From Lindgomyces ingoldianus (lineage: Eukaryota; Ascomycota; Dothideomycetes; Pleosporales; Lindgomycetaceae): 14,523 nt of DNA. This document shows, piece by piece, positions 1 through 7,679 of this stretch. Both the position numbers and the translations under genes were made by a program. The DNA lies in the NCBI RefSeq assembly GCF_010093535.1, contig NW_022985219.1, forward strand, positions 267,851 through 282,373, written 5' to 3'. Below the pieces are notes generated by a model. That model searched no databases. It was not told where the DNA came from and saw only the letters and a list, made by a program, of their open reading frames with translations. The number at the start of each line of letters is the position of its first letter. Position 1 is the first letter of the stretch.

Positions 1-120
1 TGTTGCTGTTGTTGCTGTTGTTGCTGTTGTTGCTGTTGTTGCTGTTGTTGCTGTTGTTGCTGTTGTTGCTGTTGTTGCTGTTGTTGCTGTTGTTGTTGCT
101 GCTACTGCTGTAGTAGTGGT
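1..120. repeat. 9-bp (TGTTGCTGT)n microsatellite
   Basis: Ten or so perfect copies of the unit TGTTGCTGT run from base 1 to about 93, then decay into TGT/TGC/TAC triplets up to about 120. The minus strand reads CAA/CAG triplets, which would be polyglutamine in one frame. The + strand can read polyleucine. In the glutamine frame a TAG lies just upstream, near 110, so if this were an exon it would have to start inside the repeat. The repeat runs off the left edge of the window, so coding use cannot be decided. Confidence 0.9.
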
Positions 121-271
121 AGATGTGAAAGAGTGTTGGTGGCGGCGAGTATCTACAATTATTGTACAACGCTGCAGTGAAGGCAATTGCTATAGAGGGC
201 AGTCGCGATACAGTCACGTGAAACAACCCTTCACTCCTTAGATCTCTAAAAAACATTATATAAATACGTTA
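121..271. other. Short unique sequence between repeat and transposon
   Basis: This stretch is less AT-rich than what follows and has no open frame of note. It has a CACGTG hexamer near 216 and a TATATAAATA stretch near 257-266, which look like promoter motifs, but no gene follows because a transposon begins at 274. I see nothing else in it. Confidence 0.4.
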
Positions 272-273
272 TA

Positions 274-334
274 ACGTACTTCATAGGCGAGTTGCTTACA
301 CACCTAAGTTGCTTACTTTTGCTAAGACTCTACC
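274..334 (+). repeat. Left terminal inverted repeat of Fot1-like element
   Basis: It begins ACGTACTTCATAGGCGAG and pairs with the reverse complement of 2079-2139 over about 61 bp. I count seven mismatches. All are transitions, and in each the left copy carries the A or T, so the two repeats were probably identical before C-to-T mutation. Confidence 0.9.
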
Positions 335-699
335 CTAACAAACTCTATTATAGCCTATAACAACCCGCTCTAGCACTATATAGTACAGTACAGCCTAGAA
401 TATTATTTAGATACTACTTTTACTTCTTACTTACACATTTACGTGTTATGCCTAGTCTAATTACACTGTCTGCAGCGCCTTTAGAATAGCTTACTTACTT
501 TAGCTTACACCTGCTTTTTTACCTTCTTTCTGTTACTACGCGCTTTAAACTCTTTTAAAGCTATTAAGTGTAAGCTTTTTTAAATTATTAAAGTCTTTTT
601 TACTTTAATTTACTTTTTTTTATATAATTTACATTACATAGCAGCTTTATTAGCTGCTTAAAGCTTAGTAATTTTCTATTACACTAACACTAACTTATG

Positions 700-2030
700 T
701 GTAATTATTGCTACTCTCTTTAAAACCTTCTTAAACACCTTAACTATAGAAGTTAGTAAACTATTTATATACTTCTAAATTTTTATCTTTATAAGCATTA
801 ATTATAACTTAAGTTTTAGAGTATTACTTAGGGTTTATAACTACTAGGGCTTGTTATATATAGGTAGTAGTAGTAATAAAGTGCGCAACTTTATATTAAG
901 GCCTATTATAACTTATTATAAGTTAAAAGGAACTAATCTAGCGCTTTAGAACTCTTTTTAAATATTACTAAAAGTAATTATAGCATTATAAGCTGCTTTA
1001 AAGCATAGTAGGAACTTTATTTTTATAATATAAGTAATCTAGTTATATATAAGGTTTTTAGCTTAGCGCCTATACACTTTTTTTAAAGGAGTAAAATAAC
1101 CTACATTAAGTAGCTATAAAAAGTGTAATAAGTAAAAAAGTATATAAATAGTAATAATCTTATTATTTTTATAGTATTACTAAAAATAAAGTAAGTTATA
1201 GCTTTTATAGCTGTTAATAACTAGTAGATAGTAGCTGCTAATAGTACACTTCTTTATATGCACATTAAAGTGCTTTAACTAGTCTAGACTAAGCTAATTA
1301 GTAGTCTAGCTGCGCTTAGAGATTGTAATAACTTAATTCTAGAGTAGATTTTTCTTTTTATACTAGTTTAAAAAGTAGTTACTACTCTAGAAAATAATAA
1401 AAGGCAGAATAGCCTACTCTTTAGCATTAATGCCCTAGATAGCTGTTGTCTACTCCTAGTTACCTAGCTAAACTACTTTTAGCTGTTCTTATCTCTCTAA
1501 ACCTGTAATAACTGCTCTAGTAGATATCTAGCCTATTATAAACCTTATCTTATTAAAGTTATATATGTTATTATTCTAGATGCTATACTTAGCTTTAATA
1601 TTCTTTATAAGGTTAAACTAGCCTTAAATTACTATAAGATTCTTATAAAAAGCTCTTTTATAGTTATACTTGCACTTAAACTTTACTTTAAGCTCTAAGT
1701 AACACTTAATAAACATATTAAGCTAGTTTATGCTAATATAGCCTATATTATACTTAGCGTGTAAAGAATTAGCTATATTAGCTACAGCTACTAGCTAGAG
1801 GGGAAATCCTTACGCATCTAGCTTAAGTATGTGCTAAATAATTACCTGCTCTTTATTATTATCTAGCTTCTGTAAGTTAGCTGTATAATTAGCTTAAAAA
1901 GGTTGTCTAGCGCGTTAGTTACTTATTATCTTTTAAGAGACCCTGTAGATAGCTGCAGCGCGTTGCTTAGAGAGTATTGCGTTTTGTTTAAGAGCCTAGA
2001 GCGTAAGCTGCATCTAACGTTCCTTTAACG
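700..2030 (-). pseudogene. Fot1/pogo-like DDE transposase, inactivated
   Basis: Read on the minus strand, this gene keeps the order of a pogo/Fot1 transposase despite many stops. A CENP-B-type helix-turn-helix DNA-binding region lies near 1880-1720 (KLDAxGFPL with ANIANSL). The DDE nuclease core lies near 1580-1100 (AKYSI, YNFNK, WAIPPFIIF-like, LLVIN, LNVGYFTPLKKVY). A C-terminal stretch with RLVPFN lies near 945-924. The catalytic positions fall at 1552-1554, 1213-1215 and 1105-1107, and all three read AAC or AAT (Asn) where Asp is expected. The second and third are 35 residues apart in frame, the DD35D spacing known for the Fot1 group. Exact start and stop cannot be fixed. The enzyme would have cut and pasted the element at TA sites. 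Confidence 0.85.
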
Positions 2031-2078
2031 CGTTTAAGTAGTGTTATTAGGAATGCATTAGTGTAGGAAGGGTGGTGT

Positions 2079-2139
2079 GGTGGGGTCTTGGCAAAAGTAA
2101 GCGACTCAGGTGTGTGAGCAACTCGCCCATGAAGTACGT
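2079..2139 (-). repeat. Right terminal inverted repeat of Fot1-like element
   Basis: Partner of 274-334, ending GAAGTACGT directly before the TA at 2140-2141. This end is the transposase-start side and is less mutated than the left end. Both ends of the palindromic copy at 7718-8817 match this terminus and its subterminal sequence, not the left one. Confidence 0.9.
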
Positions 2140-2141
2140 TA

Positions 2142-2248
2142 GTATTTTTTGCCTAGCAAAATACTATAGTGTTTCCTACCTAAAATGCTCCTAAGCGATT
2201 GGCGATTAGTTTTTTCCCTTCACCAGCTAACAGTTCGCCGTACAGCAC
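2142..2248. other. Short flank between transposon and gypsy arm
   Basis: About 100 bp of sequence that matches neither the Fot1-like element nor the right-hand gag arm. With 121-271 it would have formed the pre-insertion site, reading AAATAC-GTTA-GTATTT across the target TA. No feature recognised. Confidence 0.4.
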
Positions 2249-3260
2249 CACAAATCAATCGGCTGCACTGCCAGCGGCATCAAATCAAACCAATACTAGC
2301 ATGGGGAAACTCTCAAAGCTCGAGATGCGGGTGGACCCCACCGCCCTACCAACTAGCGAAGAGCACACGCCTGAACCTGTGACCCCAGCCACGCCAAACA
2401 CCATGCAGTTCACCTCGCAGAGTCAGGGAGGAGGCTCACGATACTCTGCCAAAGTAGCAGACCCGCCCATCTTCACAGGCGACGATGACCATGACATCGA
2501 GCACTGGAAGGACCTGCTAGCAGGCAAGCTGCTGCACAACGCTGATCACTTTGTCGATCCAGGGAACCATGAGGATGCGGGAGCGCACTACACTAAATCA
2601 AGGATAAGCGGGAGAGCCCTGAGCTACCTACGACCGCACCTCAAGGCGATGGAGAAACACGACCAGCAGCCGACGGCTGCCAACATCGTTGAATTCCTAG
2701 AGAAAGCCTTTGTTGACACCCACCAGCGCTCTAAAGCTAGGGCTGAGCTCAGCCAGCTTAAGATGAAGTTATCCCAGGACTTCAGGGACTTTGAAGCCCA
2801 GTTCACCCAACCAGCCAACGAAGCAGAGCTGCCGCTAGACCAATGGAAGGACGAGATCCACGATGCCCTCTCAGGCCCGCTGCCCGTACACATGGAAATC
2901 TACTGCCACGACCCTGCAATAAGCTTCTTCGACTACTGCCACCGGGCCCGACAGATCGCGTTCTCTCTACAGAAGGTAGCCGCAGAGACTAGTGCTCGGC
3001 GCGCTCAGAGGGGTCTAGAGAACCCCACCCGCAAGAACATTCTGCAACCACGGGTCGCTGCTCCACCAGTGCGAGCTGCAACTTCACCGCCGCCGCCGAC
3101 AACTAAGGACGATGTCATGTGCTATTGCTGTCACAAGCCAGGACACCTTAGCCGCGACTGCCCGCGTGTTTGTACAGAGAACAAGCTGATGGAAGCCGTA
3201 AGCTTAGATACAGAGTCAAGCGATGAGGAAGCACTGTTGTTGGGGGAAGCCTCACTCTAG
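2199..3260 (+). CDS. Gag-like capsid/nucleocapsid protein of a gypsy-type retrotransposon
   Basis: A 353-residue open frame with the layout of retrotransposon Gag. It has a Pro/Thr/Ser-rich N-terminus, an alpha-helical capsid-like middle (FTGDDDHDIEHWKDLLAGKL near residues 93-112) and a C-terminal CCHC zinc knuckle at residues 308-321 (CYCCHKPGHLSRDC, spacing C-x2-C-x4-H-x4-C). Gag packages element RNA into cytoplasmic virus-like particles. The N-terminus is uncertain: Met at 2199 precedes the arm homology, while another in-frame Met at 2301 begins MGKLSKLEMRV. Compared with the inverted copy it lacks a few residues after DHFV (near residue 119) and much of the N-terminal coiled region, so it is probably a deleted relative of full Gag. 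The frame overlaps the start of the protease frame, which lies at -1. Confidence 0.8.
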   Translation: MAISFFPSPANSSPYSTTNQSAALPAASNQTNTSMGKLSKLEMRVDPTALPTSEEHTPEPVTPATPNTMQFTSQSQGGGSRYSAKVADPPIFTGDDDHDIEHWKDLLAGKLLHNADHFVDPGNHEDAGAHYTKSRISGRALSYLRPHLKAMEKHDQQPTAANIVEFLEKAFVDTHQRSKARAELSQLKMKLSQDFRDFEAQFTQPANEAELPLDQWKDEIHDALSGPLPVHMEIYCHDPAISFFDYCHRARQIAFSLQKVAAETSARRAQRGLENPTRKNILQPRVAAPPVRAATSPPPPTTKDDVMCYCCHKPGHLSRDCPRVCTENKLMEAVSLDTESSDEEALLLGEASL

Positions 3261-3515
3261 GGGAAGTCTCCCCCCTAGAGACGCACGACGGAGCCCCTAG
3301 TCCCGACCCGCGGCGGCTGCTCTTTAGCGGAAAGCCATTCACATTGCCCTGCCGCATCTCTACCAACGGGACAGCCATCAAGCTCAATGGCCTCATCGAC
3401 ACTGGTGCAAGCAGTTACAATCTACTCCATCCTAAGCACCTACGTACGGTGAAGAAAGGTCTTAAGGCAAAGCTTTCCAAGATGGCGCCCGTCCCTCTGG
3501 CAGGGTACGATAAAA
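2249..3515 (+). repeat. Left arm of gypsy inverted duplication (gag-protease)
   Basis: This arm matches the reverse complement of about 5246-6660 with few differences; from 3141 to 3340 I find only a handful of substitutions. Similarity is continuous from about 2380 to 3508. At the outer end (2249-2380) it is patchy: a short block resembling the NQSAALPAAS-encoding sequence, then divergent sequence consistent with deletions in this arm. At the inner end it stops inside the protease coding sequence, where minus-strand RNase H sequence begins directly. Confidence 0.9.
3226..3515 (+). pseudogene. Truncated retropepsin fragment, fused to antisense RNase H sequence
   Basis: In the -1 frame relative to Gag, this stretch encodes the N-terminal half of an aspartic protease with the active-site motif LIDTGASSYNLL (near 3392-3427). 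Retropepsin cleaves the Gag-Pol polyprotein. The domain is cut at about 3508-3518. The frame then runs on to 3658 through sequence that is really RNase H on the other strand, so the last 45 or so residues are meaningless. The second half of the protease fold, present in the minus-strand copy, is missing, so this copy cannot be active. The frame is open before the first plausible start, as expected if made by frameshifting from Gag. Confidence 0.75.
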
Positions 3516-3794
3516 GGCCACTGGTCGCCAGAGTCCGTCGTCCTGCAGCTGGGAAAGCACGCCTGCTACGACTCCGACGCTGGTGTCTGTCTCCATGCAT
3601 GTCTGGCGGTGGGACGAGTAGTGCGCGAGGACAGCGTCTGATAGCATTAGGTCCTTAGCTTGATTGAAAGCTGCCAACTGGCGTTCTCCAAAGTGATGCC
3701 AGGCACCGCGCTTGAGCAGCTTTGTGAGCAGTCATACAATACGTCCGTAGTCCTTCAGGAATGCTCAGTAGAAGTTGCAGAACCCTAGGAAGGA
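3516..3794 (-). pseudogene. End of RT and start of RNase H domain, broken
   Basis: This continues the RT frame downstream of a TAA at 3795-3797. It reads SFLGFCNFY, a typical gypsy sequence after the RT palm, and then enters an RNase H domain with FNQAKDLMLSDAVL, the acidic METD site and VAGVLSQLQDDGLWRPVAFY. RNase H removes RNA from the RNA/DNA hybrid during reverse transcription. Further stops lie at 3765-3767 (TGA) and 3732-3734 (TGA), each consistent with CGA to TGA. The domain ends abruptly where the inverted protease arm begins. The rest of RNase H and all of integrase are missing. Confidence 0.82.
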
Positions 3795-4466
3795 TTACAG
3801 GCTCTTGATTGATGTCGGTACAGGCCATTCGCGTACAGCTGCTACCTTCTCTGGGTCCTTTCGCATGCCGTTGGTGCTGATGATTAGACCTAGGAACTTT
3901 GTCTCTGTGACAGCAAACTCGCTCTTCTTAATGTCTACTTGGAGACCGGCGTCTAGTAATTGACGGAGCACCTGTGCAGCATGTTCCTCATGTTGAAACG
4001 GGTCTTCTGAGTAGATAAGAATGTCGTCGAGGTATGCTGTGCAGGTGTCGTCTAGCAGACCGTGGAGCACCTTGTTGATGTAGCGCTGGAACGTGGCTGG
4101 TCCGTTGCATAAGCCAAACAGTAGTACGCGGTATGTGTAGTTGCCATATCGCGTTCGAAAGGTAGTAAGGTCCTCTACCTCCTTGTTTAGACGGATGCGG
4201 TAAAAGGCTTGTCGTACGTCTAGCTTAGTGAACACCCTGGCACGCGCTAGGCGGGTGAAAGTCTCCTGGATTAGGGGAATTGGGTATGCGTCCTTTTTGG
4301 TGATTGCATTGAGCTTCCGGTAGTCAACGCAGAACCGCCACCCCCCTCCTGGCTTCTTAGCAAACAGCACTGGAGACGCATAGCTGGCGCTGCTGTGTGT
4401 GATGAAACCACGTTGCAGGTGATCCTCAAGGTCGGTCTTGACTAGCTTAAGTTGCTCCAGCAACAT
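3795..4466 (-). CDS. Reverse transcriptase domain of gypsy-type pol
   Basis: A 223-residue open stretch with all main RT motifs in order: SYASPVLFAKKPGGGWRFCV (residues 29-48), the first catalytic Asp in TKLDVRQAFYRIRL (Asp 83), LLFGLCNGPATFQRYI (115-130), the active site AYLDDILIYS (YLDD at 145-148, about 4034-4023) and FLGLIIS. The residues needed for polymerisation are intact, unlike in the copy at 12040-12602. It is a segment of a longer pol, not a free gene. The same frame continues upstream past a TAG at 4509-4511 and downstream past a TAA at 3795-3797. RT would copy element RNA into cDNA in the virus-like particle. Confidence 0.88.
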   Translation of the reverse strand: MLLEQLKLVKTDLEDHLQRGFITHSSASYASPVLFAKKPGGGWRFCVDYRKLNAITKKDAYPIPLIQETFTRLARARVFTKLDVRQAFYRIRLNKEVEDLTTFRTRYGNYTYRVLLFGLCNGPATFQRYINKVLHGLLDDTCTAYLDDILIYSEDPFQHEEHAAQVLRQLLDAGLQVDIKKSEFAVTETKFLGLIISTNGMRKDPEKVAAVREWPVPTSIKSL

Positions 4467-5080
4467 GCTGTACAGCGGGCTGCTTGACAGTGTGTTCTCT
4501 GCTTTAAGCTAGATGTCGTGGTTAACTCCCTCACAGTGAGGTGGGAGCTTGTTGGAGTCCTTTTTGGAGAAGTGAGCCAGCGTAGCTCCTGCATACAACA
4601 GTGCTGGGAGCTTTTGTTGAATCAACTGGCGGAGCTCCTCCTCTGGGTCGAGCTGGTTTGTCTCTTCTTGACGATCCTGGATAAGCTTCTCCACTTTGTA
4701 CACGCTTATGTGACTAATGACGACTTCCTTTTGTCAAGCATGCAACATAAAGGCGGCAGGACTTATTACGTTGATGTCTAGACCAGCATTGATGAGTGTA
4801 TCGCGTGACATGGTTGAGTTGCGGCGATTCCTGCGATGGGGTCGTGAGCTTGGCTTTGGAGTGCTGAGCTGGTCACGCATCTTCCTAAGGTTCTCCTTGT
4901 ACACAAGATGCTTAGTCGCCCTTCGTTTACCTGCTGGTTGGAGCGCTGCAACACTCATAAGTTTGTCGCGTCGCTCAGCGTCTTCTTAGTGACTTAGGTT
5001 CATCTCTGGAGACTAGCTGCGCACAGGGATGATGATGTCGCGTTTACAATCAATCAACCTGTCGTCCTCTGGCCATCTCA
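4467..5080 (-). pseudogene. Pol linker between protease and RT, with several stops
   Basis: In the RT frame this encodes a charged, Lys/Arg/Glu-rich linker, followed by LPALLYAGATLAHFSKKDSN and KLPPHCEGVNHDI, which resembles the conserved lead-in to gypsy RT. Premature stops lie at 5013-5015 (TAG), 4986-4988 (TAA), 4734-4736 (TGA) and 4509-4511 (TAG). All are explained by CAG or CAA to stop, or TGG to TGA. The stops split one ancestral frame into short pieces of 74 and 64 residues. No separate gene is needed to explain them. Confidence 0.7.
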
Positions 5081-5533
5081 GTGCACGGTTCTTGCAGCTG
5101 ATCCATACGCCTGCTTCCTCCAGCAGCTTGCGACCAATGATGAGGTCGTGACGACCAGTGTTGCAGGGTATGAAGTACGATGGTATCCGGTGGCCGTCTA
5201 GAACTAGATCGGCCTTGAAGTACTCATTACCTGTCCGTTCGGTCTATTATTGTATCCTGCCAGAGGGACGGGCGCCATCTTGGAGAGCTTTGCCTTAAGA
5301 CCTTTCTTCACTGTACGCAGGTGCATAGGATTAAGTAGGTTGTAACTGCTTGCACCAGTGTCGATGAGGCCATTGAGCTTGATGGTTGTCCCGTTAGTAG
5401 AGATGCGGCAGGGCAATGTGAATGGCTTTCCGCTAAAGAGCAGCCGCCGCGGGTCGGGACTAGGGGCTCCGTCGTGCGTCTCTAGGGAGGAGACTTCCCC
5501 TAGAGTGAGGCTTCCCCCAACAACAGTGCTTCC
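5081..5533 (-). pseudogene. Retropepsin-type protease with one frameshift
   Basis: The active-site motif LIDTGASSYNLL is followed by LSKMAPVPLAGY. After a 1-base shift between about 5250 and 5228 the frame continues as EYFKADLVLDGHRIPSYF and HDLIIGRKLLEEAGVW. The second, hydrophobic-DLIIG motif is the usual partner strand in retropepsins, so the whole fold was once present. The part before the shift is in the -1 frame relative to Gag. The part after it is in the same frame as RT and RNase H, so a single indel broke the original pol. Inactive as it stands. Confidence 0.75.
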
Positions 5534-6660
5534 TTATCGCTTGACTCTGTATCTAAGCTTACAGCTTCCATTAGCTTGTTCTCTGTACAAACACGCGGGC
5601 AGTCGCGGCTAAGATGTCCTGGCTTGTGACAGCGATAGCACATGACATCGTCCTTAGTTGTCGGCGGCGACGGTGAAGTTGCAGCTCGCGTTGGTGGAGC
5701 AGCGACCCGTGGTTGCAGAATGTTCTTGCGGGTGGGCTTCTCTAGACCCCTCTGAGCGCGCCGAGCACTAGTCTGTGCGGCTACCTTCTGTAGAGAGAAC
5801 GCGATCTGTCGGGCCCGGTGGCAGTAGTCGAAGAAGCTTATTGCAGGGTCGTGGCAGTAGATTTCCATGTGTACGGGCAGCGGGCCTGAGAGGGCATCGT
5901 GGATTTCGTCCTTCCATTGGTCTAGCGGCAGCTCTGCTTGGTTGGCTAGTTAGGTGAACTGGGCTTGAAAGTCCCTGAAGTCCTGGGATAACTTCATCTT
6001 AAGCTGGCGGAGCTCAGCCCTAGCTTTAGAGCGCTGGTGGGTGTCAACAAAGGCTTTCTCTAGGAATTCAACGATGTTGGCAGCCGTCGCCGGCTTGTCG
6101 TGTTTCTCTATCCCCTTGAGGTGCGGTCGTAGGTAGCTCAGGGCTCTCCCGCTTATCCTTGATTTAGTGTAGTGCGCTCGCGCATCCTCATGGTTCCCTA
6201 GATTGCCATCTGGGGGGACAAAGTGATCAGCGTTGTGCAGCAGCTTGCCTGCTAGCAGGTCCTTCCAGTGCTCGATGTCATGGTCATCGTCGCCTGTGAA
6301 TATGGGCGGGTCTGCTACTTTGGCAGAGTATCGTGAGCCTCCTCCCTGGCTCTGCGAGGTGAACTGTGTGGTGTTTGGCGTGGCTGTAGTCACAGGTTCA
6401 AAGCGCAGCTGCTTCCCTGGGGTGCTCACGATTAGTGTCGCCGCGAGTGCGCTACCAGTTCGTCTTGACAGGTATGGGCGAGGATTGTCTGCAGATGCCG
6501 GCTTAGGCGGGTCTTTCAAGGCGGTGATTTCTTTGCCCTGGTTGGCTAGCTTTGCTAAGGCCTTGTTTAGCAGCTCCTAGGATTTAGCTACCTGTTCCTA
6601 TGCCTCCCCGATTGATCGATGATGCTGCTGGCAGTGCAGCCGATTGGTCGGTGATGCTGC
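5246..6660 (-). repeat. Right arm of gypsy inverted duplication (protease-gag)
   Basis: Reverse complement of the left arm 2249-3515, longer at the outer end because it keeps sequence the left arm has lost. The two arms flank a 1.7-kb loop (3516-5245). They would pair to form a stem of well over 1 kb if transcribed through. Confidence 0.9.
5500..6600 (-). pseudogene. Gag of the minus-strand gypsy element, interrupted by stops
   Basis: Two open pieces, 6519-5953 and 5949-5500, form one Gag split by a TAA at 5950-5952. The other arm reads CAA there, so this is a C-to-T change; the next codon is CTA instead of CCA, the same kind of change. The C-terminal piece holds a zinc knuckle, CYRCHKPGHLSRDC. 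Upstream of 6519 the frame continues as ELLNKALAKLANQGKEITAL, a likely coiled coil absent from the + strand arm, to a TAG near 6578. This copy is therefore closer to full length than the left one, although it is broken. The true start was not found. Confidence 0.8.
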
Positions 6661-6731
6661 TTTAGGTCCCGAGAGGGTGAAGTAGATTGGTCGGTGGTGC
6701 TGCCGGCGGTGCAGCTGATTGGTCGGTAGGC
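6609..6731. repeat. Degenerate short repeats GATTGGTCGGTG / TGCTGCTGGCAGTGCAGC
   Basis: The motif GATTGGTCGGTG, or a near copy, alternates with TGCTGCYGGCRGTGCAGC about three times. A related TCGGTAGG core recurs near 6720, 7009 and 7046. On the minus strand one frame reads PTNQSAAxPAAx repeats, and the same residues occur once near the N-terminus of the left-arm Gag frame (NQSAALPAAS). The repeats may be part of the Gag N-terminus or of the leader. Confidence 0.5.
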
Positions 6732-7390
6732 CTACTGTCTCTAGACCTGTATTGCCTGCTGCTTCAGGGCTTCTGATCGTGTAGCAGAGGATCAGGGGGG
6801 TGATCTCTCCTAGAGTGATCAGTACGATAGAGCTCCAAGCTCTCTTCTGTTGTACGGGTAATGTAGGCCCCTCCCTACAGTTGATTTGGCTGCAGCTTCT
6901 TGCTCAGCACAGGGCTCTTCCAGAGGTGTCGGGGTACCTGGCCTAACCAGGATTTTGCGGAGCGTGTTGACGAACCAAAGGCTCTGCTTGGTCGTACGAT
7001 CGTTGCTCGGTAGGTGGTCGTCGGCGAATCAAGCGCCCAGGCTGATCGCTCGGTAGGACACTGATATTATGTCGCCGTCCTCCGGCCGAAATGGGATTGG
7101 TCCTGGTTTAATGTGATGACAAGCACTGTCTCTACTACCGTATGGAGCTGGGGAAGCGAGGTAGAGTAGGTCGGCTCTATTTCAGCTAAACTAGTGTGGG
7201 GAGTGAAGGAGGCGAAGGGTTTTTGCGAGAGAAAAGCTTGCGCGGCGCCAAGGCGCTAGCGCGCTCGCTTGGCCCTTAGCGAGATCATGTGACTAGAAGC
7301 GGAGCTTGACAAGCAGCACCGTCACAATTACTGCTAAAGGATTAATGTATAAACTAGAGCAACATGTAGTATTAGTGCACAGTTGTCTAA
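6732..7390. other. GC-richer leader region, no gene seen
   Basis: No open frame with recognisable content on either strand. By position this is the 5' leader, and perhaps LTR, of the minus-strand gypsy element. The most structured part is 7247-7273, an inverted repeat GCCAAG...CTTGGC around the perfect palindrome GCGCTAGCGC (7253-7262). I could not identify a primer-binding site. Confidence 0.35.
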
Positions 7391-7679
7391 TGTAACAGCA
7401 CAGGCAAGACAATGGACCGAATGCGGTGGGAATCCACTCAGAGGCATATGGGAGTGCGTGGGGACTTAGAACCTGGGAATTTCCATTAACACCTATAGGC
7501 CTTGTACAAAGGATATCAGAAAACTACTAAGCTAGCTAAGAGAAAAGGTGCAACTAAATACTTAGGTAAATAGGGGTAACTGCAGGGGACAGCGTTAAGT
7601 TATAGTTAGGGCTAATACAGAGACTCTTTAGATAGGTTCTAAGCAACCTAAAATACAATAATTTATAAGAATTATTACA
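7391..7679 (-). mobile_element. Possible LTR (289 bp) next to a polypurine tract
   Basis: On the minus strand this segment begins TGTAATAATTC and ends GCTGTTACA, so it has TG...CA ends with a 5-bp inverted match (TGTAA/TTACA). Just upstream on that strand is a purine run with eight G (C8 at 7683-7690 on +), followed by TAG and then the TG, as expected for a polypurine tract before a 3' LTR. There is no matching 5-bp target duplication (TCTAA versus CTACC) and no second LTR in view, so the call rests on the ends and the tract alone. Confidence 0.35.

Larger units (their letters stand above)
274..2139 (-). mobile_element. Fot1/pogo-like Tc1-mariner transposon, full length, heavily mutated
   Basis: This 1,866-bp element is bounded by 61-bp terminal inverted repeats and sits between TA dinucleotides at 272-273 and 2140-2141, the target duplication expected for Tc1/mariner elements. 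The size matches fungal Fot1/Pot2-type elements, which are typically about 1.85-1.95 kb. The single recognisable gene, a DDE transposase, lies on the minus strand. The interior is very AT-rich and TpA-rich, and readable codon changes are nearly all C to T or G to A, as RIP would leave. It cannot encode an active transposase. A second, rearranged copy of the same family lies at 7718-8817. Confidence 0.88.
3516..7190 (-). mobile_element. Gypsy-type LTR retrotransposon, minus strand, truncated
   Basis: Reading from high to low coordinates, the order is a leader, Gag, protease, a linker, reverse transcriptase, then RNase H, the Ty3/gypsy order. The RNase H domain breaks at about 3516, where the inverted + strand gag-protease arm begins. 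Integrase and the 3' LTR are absent. Several premature stops interrupt gag and pol, each explainable by one C-to-T or G-to-A change (CAA, CAG, CGA or TGG to stop). The sequence is far less AT-biased than its neighbours, so it has been only lightly hit. The upper boundary is not defined, because no 5' LTR and primer-binding site could be proven. Confidence 0.8.

Noticed and set aside
2624..2893. 89-residue minus-strand frame within gag
   Set aside because: Antisense shadow of the + strand Gag frame; no family features.
3344..3658. 104-residue + frame as a single protein
   Set aside because: Only the first 57 or so residues are protease. The rest crosses the inversion junction and is antisense to RNase H.
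4518..4989. Two + frames of 87 and 90 residues
   Set aside because: Antisense to the pol linker, which has the conserved motifs on the other strand.
5358..5612. 84-residue + frame, and its near copy at 3148-3402 on -
   Set aside because: The two are similar only because both are antisense to the duplicated gag-protease region.
6233..6580. 115-residue + frame
   Set aside because: Antisense to the minus-strand Gag; composition and context give no sign of a real gene.
7247..7273. Rho-independent-type terminator hairpin
   Set aside because: There is no T run after the stem, and the context is eukaryotic; it is only a GC-rich inverted repeat.
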